Shown here in pieces: positions 1-6,286 of a stretch of 6,286 nt of DNA (the stretch's first letter is position 1; each line of letters starts with the position of its first letter). Position numbers and translations under genes: made by a program. The stretch comes from Bacteroidales bacterium (lineage in GTDB: Bacteria > Bacteroidota > Bacteroidia > Bacteroidales > Tenuifilaceae), in contig DQHR01000021.1 in NCBI GenBank assembly GCA_003531155.1, forward strand, positions 1 to 6,286, in the 5' to 3' direction. The notes under the pieces are model-generated. The model was given only the letters and a program-made list of their open reading frames with translations. It made no database searches and was not told the origin of the DNA.

Positions 1-1469
1 AAATATTATCAAAACTAAAACTTGATGACTTTAATAAACCTGTCTCCCAGCTATCTGGTGGGCAACGAAAACGAGTTGCTTTAGCATCAACATTAATCAA
101 TAATCCAGATATACTTATTCTTGATGAACCTACCAACCACCTCGATCTTGATATGGTTGAATGGCTCGAGGATCACCTTCTTAGAAATCGTATCACGCTT
201 TTAATGGTAACACACGATAGATTCTTCCTTGATAGAGTTTGCACTGATATAATTGAGTTCGATCAAAAGCAGCTATACTGGTATAAGGGTAACTACGCCT
301 ACTTTCTTGAAAAAAGACAGGAGCGTATTTCATACCAAAATGCTGAAGTAGAAAAAGCAACGAACTTGCTTCGCAAAGAATCAGAGTGGATGGGCAGAAT
401 GCCTCAAGCAAGAGGAACAAAAGCAAAATATAGAATTGATGCTTTTTACCAGATTCAAGAAAAAGCAAGCCAAAGGCGCAACGACTCAGAGGTAGAAATT
501 AATGTTAAAACATCAAGATTAGGCAAAAAGGTTCTTGAGCTCAACTCAATATCAAAGAGTTTTGGCGACAAAGTTATTTTAAAAGATTTCTCATACCGAT
601 TTAATCGATTTGAGAAGCTAGGTATCATTGGACGAAACGGAACAGGTAAATCAACATTCTTAAATATTATAACTGGAAGTCTTATGCCCGATTTGGGCAC
701 AATTGATCCTGGCGAAACCCTTGTGGTAGGCTATTACAAACAAGAGGGGATGAAAATTAACGAGGATCAAAAAGTAATTGACGTTGCCCGCGAAATCGCC
801 GAAGTGGTTACACTTGGCGATGGTAAAACGCTTACCGCATCTCAGTTTCTTAACCTTTTCCTTTTTTCTCCTGAAACGCAATACTCCTTTGTTCATAAAC
901 TGAGTGGCGGAGAAAAGCGTAGACTTTTCTTGCTAACAATACTGATGCGTAATCCCAATTTTCTTATCCTCGATGAGCCAACAAATGATCTCGATATTCT
1001 AACGCTAAACGTTCTTGAGGATTATTTAAGAAACTTTAATGGAGTTGTAATAGTTGTATCTCACGACCGACATTTCATGGATAAGGTTGTTGATGGGCTT
1101 TTAGTTTTTGAAGGCGATGGCGAAGTAAGTGGATTTCCGGGCAGCTATTCAGATTATCGCGAATGGGTTAAAGAAAATGAACTGATACAATCAAAAGAGG
1201 TAAAAGAAAAATCGACCACAAAATTAGAAAAAGCAAGGCCTGAGCGCGAAAAAATAAGAAAGTTAACTTTTAACGAAAAACGAGAACTCGAAACTATTAC
1301 CAAAGAAATAGCAGAACTTGAGAGCGAAAAGACAAAACTTGAAGAAGAGATTAGCAGTGGTTCTCTAGCGCATGATGAAATCACTAAAAAATCTAATAGA
1401 TACTCTGAGGTTATGAAATTGCTCGATACAAAAAGCGAAAGATGGTTTGAACTCAGTGAGATTGAATAA
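1..1469 (+). CDS. uup: ABC-F family ATPase, Uup type (5' end outside window)
   Basis: This is a soluble ABC-F protein: two ATPase domains and no membrane segment. The family acts on the ribosome, near the E site, rather than in transport. The frame is open from the left edge (first full codon at 3), giving 488 visible residues. Full Uup proteins have about 620-640, so roughly 130-150 are missing, including the first Walker A. Visible parts of domain 1 are the LSGGQ signature (51-65), Walker B LILDEP with catalytic Glu (114-131) and the switch His of THDR (210-221). An ABC-F linker helix follows at about 303-480. Domain 2 has Walker A GRNGTGKST (630-656), LSGGE (900-914), Walker B FLILDEP (960-980) and SHDR (1059-1070). 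A charged C-terminal coiled coil (about 1230-1466), ending in an ERWFELSE motif, is the Uup-type tail and argues against EttA. The ATG at 153 is internal, after Walker B, and is not the start. All visible catalytic motifs are intact. The gene converges with the phosphatase gene, 22 bases away. Confidence 0.93.
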   Translation, partial: ILSKLKLDDFNKPVSQLSGGQRKRVALASTLINNPDILILDEPTNHLDLDMVEWLEDHLLRNRITLLMVTHDRFFLDRVCTDIIEFDQKQLYWYKGNYAYFLEKRQERISYQNAEVEKATNLLRKESEWMGRMPQARGTKAKYRIDAFYQIQEKASQRRNDSEVEINVKTSRLGKKVLELNSISKSFGDKVILKDFSYRFNRFEKLGIIGRNGTGKSTFLNIITGSLMPDLGTIDPGETLVVGYYKQEGMKINEDQKVIDVAREIAEVVTLGDGKTLTASQFLNLFLFSPETQYSFVHKLSGGEKRRLFLLTILMRNPNFLILDEPTNDLDILTLNVLEDYLRNFNGVVIVVSHDRHFMDKVVDGLLVFEGDGEVSGFPGSYSDYREWVKENELIQSKEVKEKSTTKLEKARPEREKIRKLTFNEKRELETITKEIAELESEKTKLEEEISSGSLAHDEITKKSNRYSEVMKLLDTKSERWFELSEIE

Positions 1470-1472
1470 ATA

Positions 1473-1493
1473 AGTTCTTTAATAAAAGACACT
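1473..1493 (-). terminator. Candidate weak hairpin terminator in the convergent gap
   Basis: The gap between the two convergent stop codons contains an imperfect inverted repeat. AGT at 1473-1475 pairs with ACT at 1491-1493, and TCTTT at 1476-1480 pairs with AAAGA at 1485-1489. One C (1490) is bulged and the loop is AATA. Read on the minus strand, the hairpin is followed by a U-rich stretch (TATTTATTC), as expected of an intrinsic terminator for the phosphatase operon. Read on the plus strand it has no T tract. The stem is short and very AT-rich, and it includes the first two bases of the phosphatase stop triplet as written on the plus strand. A chance match in AT-rich DNA is quite possible. 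Confidence 0.28.
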
Positions 1494-3672
1494 AAACCCT
1501 AAAGCCAACTACCAACATATCATCAATTTGTGAGTTATCTCCTTGCCAATCAGCAATTGTCTTTTCTATAACTCCTAACTGATCTTTGGCATCCAAAGGA
1601 GCAATATCAAGTATCATATTTTTAAATCTACTCGTTAAGAACTTTGTTCGTTCACTGCCCCCAAATTGATCAGTATAACCATCAGTCATCATATAAATCA
1701 TATCCCCTTTTTGCAGCTGAATCGTCCTTGATGTGAATTCTGCTTTATCGAAAAACGGAGTTTTACCAATAGAGAAACAATCAGAGTCCAACTGTATAAT
1801 TTCTCCTTTTCGAAAAACAATAACCTTTATTTTTGCGCAGGCATAGTTCATCGCTAAAGTTGACGAGTCAATGCAACAAATGGAAATATCCATCCCATCT
1901 TTATCTTGCAAATGGCTGTCGGCATGGCTTAAAGCCTTAATCACATATTCATTTAAATCGGTGAGAACTAAACCAGCATCAATTTTCTCTTGCTCAATAA
2001 TCAATGAATTAAGGAAATTAATTCCCATCACGCTCATAAAAGCACCAGGCACACCATGTCCAGTACAATCAGCAACGGATATTATGCGTTTACCATTGAT
2101 GTTATTCATCCAATAAAAATCACCACTAACAATATCCAATGGCTTAAAAAAAATAAAACCATTGGGAATTACCTCATCAACCTCATGTGAATTAGGTAAC
2201 AAAGCAGTCTGAATATGCTTTGCATACAAAATGCTATCGGTTATATTTTTTTTCTGACGGGTAATCTCATCGCGTTGTTGAACAGCCAAACTACGTTGAA
2301 TCTCTAAATCATCTCTCTGGGCTTCAATTTCTTCGCGTTGAGCCTCGATTTCCTCCTTCTGTTGAGAAATTTCATTATTCTTCAATACCAACTCTTGGTT
2401 CGCTCTCTTCTTGGAAATAAATAGATAAAACAAGGATAAAATAACCAAAGCAGAAAGCCCAATGACAATCAGGTAAAAGATTTGGAAGATAGACTTTCTT
2501 TTAATTTGTGCATCCTTTAACTCATTTTCAAGCGATAAAAATTTTAAATCTTTATCCTTTTGTTCCACCTCAAACTGAATTCTAAGAGATTGAATCTTGT
2601 TATTTATCTTACTTTTATAAATAGAATCGTTTAGCCGACTATAGTCTAACAAGTAGCTATATGCCATTTCTGTATTACCTGTTCCTTTATAAATAGAGTG
2701 TAACTGTTCAAGAACATTAATTCGCAATCCATTGTTTTCGGGCAAATTACTCAATAAGAGTTCCGCCTGACTAATTATAGCTAAAGCTTTTGAATAGTCT
2801 TTTTGAATTTTATAAATCTCAGCTATCTCAGAGTAGCAAAGAATCTCATCATTTACTTGTCTCGCTTTTTTAAACAGTTTTAATGCATCAAATAGATTTA
2901 TCAGAGCTTTATCGTATTCCTTTTTTTCTGTAAAAATATTACCAATATTTGCCAAACATTGACCAACCCCAATTTCAAATCCAATTGACTCGTAAGAAGC
3001 CAAAGATTTTTGATAGTACTCAATTGCTTTTGAATAGTTCTTCCTCCTTTTTTCGATAACTCCAAGATTCTGAGTTGCAATAATAATACCTTTAAGGTTA
3101 TTCGCTTTATCGAAAAATTCAATTGCAAGTTTATAGTAGTTTTCAGCGTCATTGTAATATTCTTGCTGCAAGTAGAAATTTCCAATCCTACCATACAATT
3201 TACCAGCCTCATTTGGGTTTTTATGAATATTTAAAAATTTATTAGCTTCTTTAAAATGATAAATCGCCTTATCATTAAGTTCAATTTGCAAATAAAGATT
3301 ACCCAAATTATTATGAGTTGTTGCCAATAGCAAAGAATCCTTTTCCCTTTCAACTATTGACAAACATTCAAGGAAACAATCCTGAGCTTTAGAATATTCA
3401 GATTGGTTCAAATATATTGAAGCCAAGTTAGATAATGCCTTTACAACCAACCGTACTTGATTGGAAGAAGAATAGAGTTTGCACTCGCCATAGTAAAATA
3501 TCGAGGAATCAGGCTCAGTGTAGTAGTATGCATCGGCAAGTTGAAAGCACAAAGATGCTTTTATAGAATCATTAGTATTCGTCTTTAGCAGCGTTTTCAA
3601 ACTATCCGTATTTTGAGGATAGCCACAAAATGAAAATAATACCAAAAACCCAAAAAGTAGAATACGATTCAT
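1492..3672 (-). CDS. TPR-repeat, membrane-anchored SpoIIE/PP2C-type serine phosphatase
   Basis: This 726-residue protein is a predicted envelope-spanning signalling phosphatase. Residues 1-20 are a hydrophobic signal peptide (MNRILLFGFLVLFSFCGYPQ). Residues about 36-345 form roughly six to seven tetratricopeptide repeats; the clearest start near 74, 114, 154, 194, 234 and 275. A charged helix (about 350-393) leads into one membrane segment (about 394-420). A cytoplasmic coiled coil (about 423-475) follows, and then the SILYAKHIQTALLP linker that precedes many SpoIIE domains. The PP2C-like domain spans about 503-726. The acidic metal-site residues are all present: SGDFYW (D518), ADCTGHGVPGAFMS (D535), MTDGYTD (D664) and IDDMLVVG (D717/D718), so it is probably active. 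By family knowledge it hydrolyses phosphoserine/threonine on a partner such as an anti-sigma-factor antagonist; none is encoded here, so its substrate is unknown. The TPRs would face the periplasm and sense a protein or envelope state (inferred). The ATG is supported by the signal peptide directly after it. It starts 36 bases after tilS, probably in the same transcript. Confidence 0.92.
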   Translation of the reverse strand: MNRILLFGFLVLFSFCGYPQNTDSLKTLLKTNTNDSIKASLCFQLADAYYYTEPDSSIFYYGECKLYSSSNQVRLVVKALSNLASIYLNQSEYSKAQDCFLECLSIVEREKDSLLLATTHNNLGNLYLQIELNDKAIYHFKEANKFLNIHKNPNEAGKLYGRIGNFYLQQEYYNDAENYYKLAIEFFDKANNLKGIIIATQNLGVIEKRRKNYSKAIEYYQKSLASYESIGFEIGVGQCLANIGNIFTEKKEYDKALINLFDALKLFKKARQVNDEILCYSEIAEIYKIQKDYSKALAIISQAELLLSNLPENNGLRINVLEQLHSIYKGTGNTEMAYSYLLDYSRLNDSIYKSKINNKIQSLRIQFEVEQKDKDLKFLSLENELKDAQIKRKSIFQIFYLIVIGLSALVILSLFYLFISKKRANQELVLKNNEISQQKEEIEAQREEIEAQRDDLEIQRSLAVQQRDEITRQKKNITDSILYAKHIQTALLPNSHEVDEVIPNGFIFFKPLDIVSGDFYWMNNINGKRIISVADCTGHGVPGAFMSVMGINFLNSLIIEQEKIDAGLVLTDLNEYVIKALSHADSHLQDKDGMDISICCIDSSTLAMNYACAKIKVIVFRKGEIIQLDSDCFSIGKTPFFDKAEFTSRTIQLQKGDMIYMMTDGYTDQFGGSERTKFLTSRFKNMILDIAPLDAKDQLGVIEKTIADWQGDNSQIDDMLVVGFRV
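2299..2361 (-). repeat. Three tandem 21-base coding units (heptad repeat in coiled coil)
   Basis: Three in-frame 21-base units encode consecutive heptads QKEEIEA, QREEIEA and QRDDLEI (residues 438-458) of the phosphatase, in the helix joining its membrane segment to the catalytic domain. The units match well as protein, but many codons differ at the third base (for example cag-aag-gag against caa-cgc-gaa). The repeat is therefore probably old and kept for its coiled-coil spacing, not a recent slippage product. A related, more degenerate heptad (QRSLAVQ) follows. Confidence 0.75.
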
Positions 3673-3687
3673 ACCAAACGAGTTAGT

Positions 3688-3703
3688 GCAATAAAGATAT
3701 TGC
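3688..3703 (-). other. Perfect inverted repeat between tilS and the phosphatase gene
   Basis: On the minus strand GCAATA-TCTT-TATTGC forms a perfect 6-bp stem with a 4-base loop. It begins 5 bases after the tilS stop codon and ends 15 bases before the phosphatase ATG, so it fills almost half of the 36-base gap. No T tract follows, which argues against a simple terminator. It could be a processing or translation-control hairpin in a shared transcript, a small operator, or chance. No Shine-Dalgarno sequence is seen before the ATG, which is usual in Bacteroidota. Confidence 0.35.
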
Positions 3704-3708
3704 TTTTG

Positions 3709-5037
3709 TCAATAACTTACCACCCTGCTAATCATTAATCTTTTTGTATTTTCAGTTATTTTAAATCTATTGTCGATCCTATATCCTACAACCCAAACAA
3801 TATCATCGTTTGAGATTAACACATATACCTTTTCTTTATCCACTAACGATACTTTTTTATCTATTAAAAAATCGCTAATCTTTTTGAACTGGTTCATTCC
3901 AAATGGCATAAATCTATCACCTGGTTGCCAGAGTCTTAATTCAAGTGGAAAAATCAATTTATCATAGTCCAAAGTTGCAACAAACGGGTCGTTAATTAAG
4001 TCAAGCACATCAGGTCTATCAACTAAATCAAATTTGAGACTAACTGGATTATTAATTGATTTGCAGTCCTTATCTATTTTGACAACGGATTGTTCTTCTT
4101 TATGCTTCTCGGTCAACACAAAATGTTTTCTATCGCGCAGCAACTGATGTGTAGATGAGTAAAAGATTTTCCCCGGCTGACTTTGCAGTGATTCTACAAC
4201 TTGCTCAATGGAATCATGTGAAAAACCATATGGTACAAGTTCCTCTAACAGAAAAAGTTTGCAATACCTTTCATTTAACAACAGCTGAATACTATACAGT
4301 ACTTTTTCATTCTCAAAAGTTACAACTTTCTCTTTTAGTTTCAACAGATAATTTTCAACAAGATTCCATGCCTCATGTATATGACTTGCCGTTTCGGCAA
4401 TTGATTTCTTTACAGAAGGGTTTAACTTTTCAAGTTCGGGTAACACATTATGGCGAATACGATTGCGAGCGTATTTTACTGATGAGTTGCTTGAGTCATC
4501 ACGAAAATGAATCTGATTCTCTTTTGCGTAATCAACTATCTCGTTACGACTAAATGCGAGTAGTGGTCGAATAACTCTACCATTAACAACTTTAATTCCC
4601 GACAAGCCTTTTAAACCGGTACCTCGAGAAAGATTGAAAATCACCGTTTCAGCAACATCATCGCGATTATGTGCAATGGCGATTTTGTTGTAACCATGCT
4701 CATCACATAGGCTATTAAACCAGCGATATCGTAAATCTCGGGCTGCAACCTGTATGGAAAGTTTATTATCTATGGCATACCTCCCGGTTTCAAACTTAAT
4801 ACGATGTAATTTAATTCCTTTTTCTCGACAAACATCTATAACCAGATGCTCATCGCCATCGGATTCATTACCGCGAAGTGAAAAATTGCAATGCGCTACT
4901 GAAAAGTTAAATCCTGCTTTATAAAAAAGGTTTAGCATTACCATTGAGTCGATGCCACCGCTAACCCCAAGCAAAATCTTATCGTCAGAATGTAAAAGGT
5001 TATTGCTTAGAGCAAAATCAATAAACCTACTCTGCAT
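3709..5037 (-). CDS. tilS: tRNA(Ile)-lysidine synthase TilS
   Basis: TilS is a cytoplasmic ATP-dependent enzyme. It joins lysine to C34 of the CAU-anticodon tRNA-Ile to make lysidine, switching its reading from AUG to AUA and its charging from Met to Ile. It is normally essential. The 442-residue product has the usual length. The N-terminal adenylation domain carries the PP-loop SGGIDS (26-31), AHCNFSLRG (48-56), AARDLRYRW (98-106), AHNRDDVAET (122-131), RGTGLKGLSGI (137-147), RPLL (156-159) and ARNRIRHNVLPEL (189 onward). A helical middle region follows. The C-terminal TilS domain begins near LWQPGDRFMPFGM and ends in the GYRIDNRFKIT segment. I chose the ATG at 5037; a TTG one codon upstream would add a single residue. 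The start lies inside the end of pabB (11-base overlap), which suggests translational coupling. Nothing is truncated or missing. Confidence 0.95.
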   Translation of the reverse strand: MQSRFIDFALSNNLLHSDDKILLGVSGGIDSMVMLNLFYKAGFNFSVAHCNFSLRGNESDGDEHLVIDVCREKGIKLHRIKFETGRYAIDNKLSIQVAARDLRYRWFNSLCDEHGYNKIAIAHNRDDVAETVIFNLSRGTGLKGLSGIKVVNGRVIRPLLAFSRNEIVDYAKENQIHFRDDSSNSSVKYARNRIRHNVLPELEKLNPSVKKSIAETASHIHEAWNLVENYLLKLKEKVVTFENEKVLYSIQLLLNERYCKLFLLEELVPYGFSHDSIEQVVESLQSQPGKIFYSSTHQLLRDRKHFVLTEKHKEEQSVVKIDKDCKSINNPVSLKFDLVDRPDVLDLINDPFVATLDYDKLIFPLELRLWQPGDRFMPFGMNQFKKISDFLIDKKVSLVDKEKVYVLISNDDIVWVVGYRIDNRFKITENTKRLMISRVVSY

Positions 5038-6286
5038 CAATTATTTCAGCTTTAAGAGTGGAAAGAATTGCACGGGCTTTAAGCATGCACTCCTGATACT
5101 CCTTTTCAGGATCAGAGTTAATAGTAATGGCACCTCCTACGCTAAACGATAGGTATTCTTTATCTTTATTGTAGAGTAGCGTCCGAATTACAACATTTAA
5201 ATCGAAGTTATGATCAGGTGTGATATAACCAATTGACCCCGAGTACAATCCTCGCTTAGTACGCTCAAATTGTTCAATTAGCTGCATTGCCCTGATTTTT
5301 GGCGCACCGGTCATTGAACCCATAGGGAATGTTGCCTTTAAAACATCAACAAAATCATGCTCTTTTTTAAGTTTACAAGATATTGTAGAAATCATTTGAT
5401 ATAGCTGGCGGAATGGGTAAACTCCACAAAGTTCATCAACATTAACAGAGCCAATTTCGGCAATCTTCGATAAATCATTTCGAACAAGATCAACAATCAT
5501 TATATTTTCCGCACGCTCTTTAGGATCGTTTTTTAAATGCTGCTTGATACTTTCATCCTCATCCGGATCAATACTGCGTGCAATTGTTCCTTTTATGGGT
5601 TGGCTAACAATCACATCGCCCTTCTTCTTTAAAAACCGTTCAGGACTGGCAGAAATAATATAATTGTTACCCTTTTTCAAAAAAGTGGCAAATGGTGTAG
5701 GAGAATATCTATTAAGAGCAACAAAGGTATCGGCAGGATGAATCACTGCATCGTCATTATAGAACTCTTGACAGAAGTTCATTTCATAGATATCACCTTT
5801 CTGAATATGATTTTTAATCTCATTAACAGCATTAATGTACTCTTTCTTTGTAAACCTACCTCTAAAATACCTTATGGGGCTTTTAAAATCGCAATCAATA
5901 CATGGTTTATCAAGTTCCTTAACTAGAGCATTTAATTCATCAACGGAAGTTATATTCGGGAAATACTTTACGTTAAGTTTTTCCTCTTTGTAAAGAATTA
6001 CAACTTTAGGTTGAAAAAAGAACAAATCACTAAACCCAATACCATCAATATTTCCAGAGGTTAACTCTTCAATCTCATTTTTTATATCGTAGCCGATATA
6101 GCCAAAAATCCAATCGGATACATCAGAATATTTTTTGCGAAGGGTATTAAGTTTATCTGATGTTGGTTTACAGATGGTAAGGGCTGATAAACCAGCCAGA
6201 AAATCATAGCTACTGCGAACAGAGTGCTTATCCTTTTTCGATAAATAGCTATTGCTTCTTAGGATAATTCCACAATCTAATAACTG
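5027..6286 (-). CDS. pabB: Aminodeoxychorismate synthase component I (PabB-type; start outside window)
   Basis: This chorismate-binding enzyme belongs to the TrpE/PabB family. With a glutamine amidotransferase partner (PabA) it converts chorismate and ammonia to 4-amino-4-deoxychorismate, the precursor of p-aminobenzoate and folate, in the cytoplasm. There are 419 visible codons and the frame stays open to the right edge, so the N-terminus is missing. The TTG at 6025 is not the start: the 87 codons before it are open and include GYIGYDIKNEIEEL, a typical N-terminal-domain motif of this family. Numbering from the TTG, the chorismate domain shows ISASPERF (124-131), PIKGT (143-147), DLVRNDLSK (179-187), FPMGSMTGAPKIRAM (233-247), YSGSIGY (261-267) and FSVGGAIT (294-301). 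The Lys in PIKGT (codon 5591-5593) matches the catalytic lysine of PabB; anthranilate synthase TrpE has Ala there. That favours PabB. No pabA or pabC is visible. Its end overlaps the tilS start by 11 bases. Confidence 0.9.
   Translation of the reverse strand, partial: QLLDCGIILRSNSYLSKKDKHSVRSSYDFLAGLSALTICKPTSDKLNTLRKKYSDVSDWIFGYIGYDIKNEIEELTSGNIDGIGFSDLFFFQPKVVILYKEEKLNVKYFPNITSVDELNALVKELDKPCIDCDFKSPIRYFRGRFTKKEYINAVNEIKNHIQKGDIYEMNFCQEFYNDDAVIHPADTFVALNRYSPTPFATFLKKGNNYIISASPERFLKKKGDVIVSQPIKGTIARSIDPDEDESIKQHLKNDPKERAENIMIVDLVRNDLSKIAEIGSVNVDELCGVYPFRQLYQMISTISCKLKKEHDFVDVLKATFPMGSMTGAPKIRAMQLIEQFERTKRGLYSGSIGYITPDHNFDLNVVIRTLLYNKDKEYLSFSVGGAITINSDPEKEYQECMLKARAILSTLKAEIIDAE

Noticed and set aside
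1154..1492. 112-codon minus-strand reading frame opposite the uup C-terminus
   Set aside because: It is antisense to the charged coiled coil of Uup. Its Ser/Leu/Phe-rich composition is what the complement of Glu/Lys-rich codons gives, and it matches no known family.
2901..3212. 103-codon minus-strand reading frame in the TPR region
   Set aside because: It is a same-strand, shifted-frame shadow of the phosphatase TPR region, whose own frame is unbroken.
3613..3672. Possible lipoprotein signal (Cys16) in the phosphatase
   Set aside because: The residues before the Cys are Phe-Ser-Phe, and a lipobox needs a small residue at -1. An ordinary signal peptide or N-terminal anchor fits better.
3673..3720. 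Possible Bacteroidota promoter (TATCTTTA like TAnnTTTG, with TTGACA upstream)
   Set aside because: The only nearby TTG lies about 10 bases from the -7-like element, far short of the usual spacing near 19-21 bases, and the -7 match overlaps the inverted repeat. Not convincing as a promoter.
4155..4553. 132-codon plus-strand reading frame
   Set aside because: It lies wholly antisense inside the well-conserved tilS gene and shows no recognisable domain; a shadow of that gene.
5027..6286. Anthranilate synthase component I (TrpE) as the identity of the pabB gene
   Set aside because: The active-site motif reads PIKGT, with the Lys characteristic of PabB, and there is no trp operon context in the window. 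The salvage option is kept only as a minor alternative because the N-terminus is not visible.

Overview
The window is AT-rich and almost entirely coding, with four long genes and only two intergenic gaps of 22 and 36 bases. Protein character points to the Bacteroidota, probably a Bacteroidales/Marinilabiliales- or Cytophaga-like lineage. The evidence is a TPR / single-TM / coiled-coil / SpoIIE-phosphatase protein of a type common in that phylum, AT-biased codons, no clear Shine-Dalgarno sequences, and the style of the Uup, TilS and PabB sequences. This assignment is inference from protein style; there is no rRNA in the window.

Layout. On the + strand, positions 1-1469 hold the 3' three quarters of a uup-type ABC-F ATPase gene; its start lies left of the window. 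Converging on it from the right is a minus-strand cluster: a pabB-type gene (5027 to beyond 6286, its start outside the window), tilS (3709-5037) and a membrane-anchored TPR/SpoIIE-type serine phosphatase (1492-3672). pabB and tilS overlap by 11 bases and the phosphatase starts 36 bases after tilS, so the three are probably co-transcribed. A small imperfect hairpin lies in the convergent gap (1473-1493), and a perfect 6-bp inverted repeat lies in the tilS-phosphatase gap (3688-3703).

Functions. Uup acts on the ribosome. TilS makes lysidine at C34 of the AUA-reading tRNA-Ile. PabB makes 4-amino-4-deoxychorismate for folate synthesis. The phosphatase is a predicted signalling protein that would dephosphorylate an unidentified Ser/Thr-phosphorylated partner. 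The first three are core housekeeping functions; the phosphatase is the accessory-type member.

I see no mobile element, CRISPR array, RNA gene, toxin-antitoxin pair or defence gene. This looks like an ordinary chromosomal region. The points worth a second look are the wiring of the phosphatase into a tRNA-modification/folate operon, its heptad-repeat signalling helix, and the two small inverted repeats. I did not find a convincing undescribed system.
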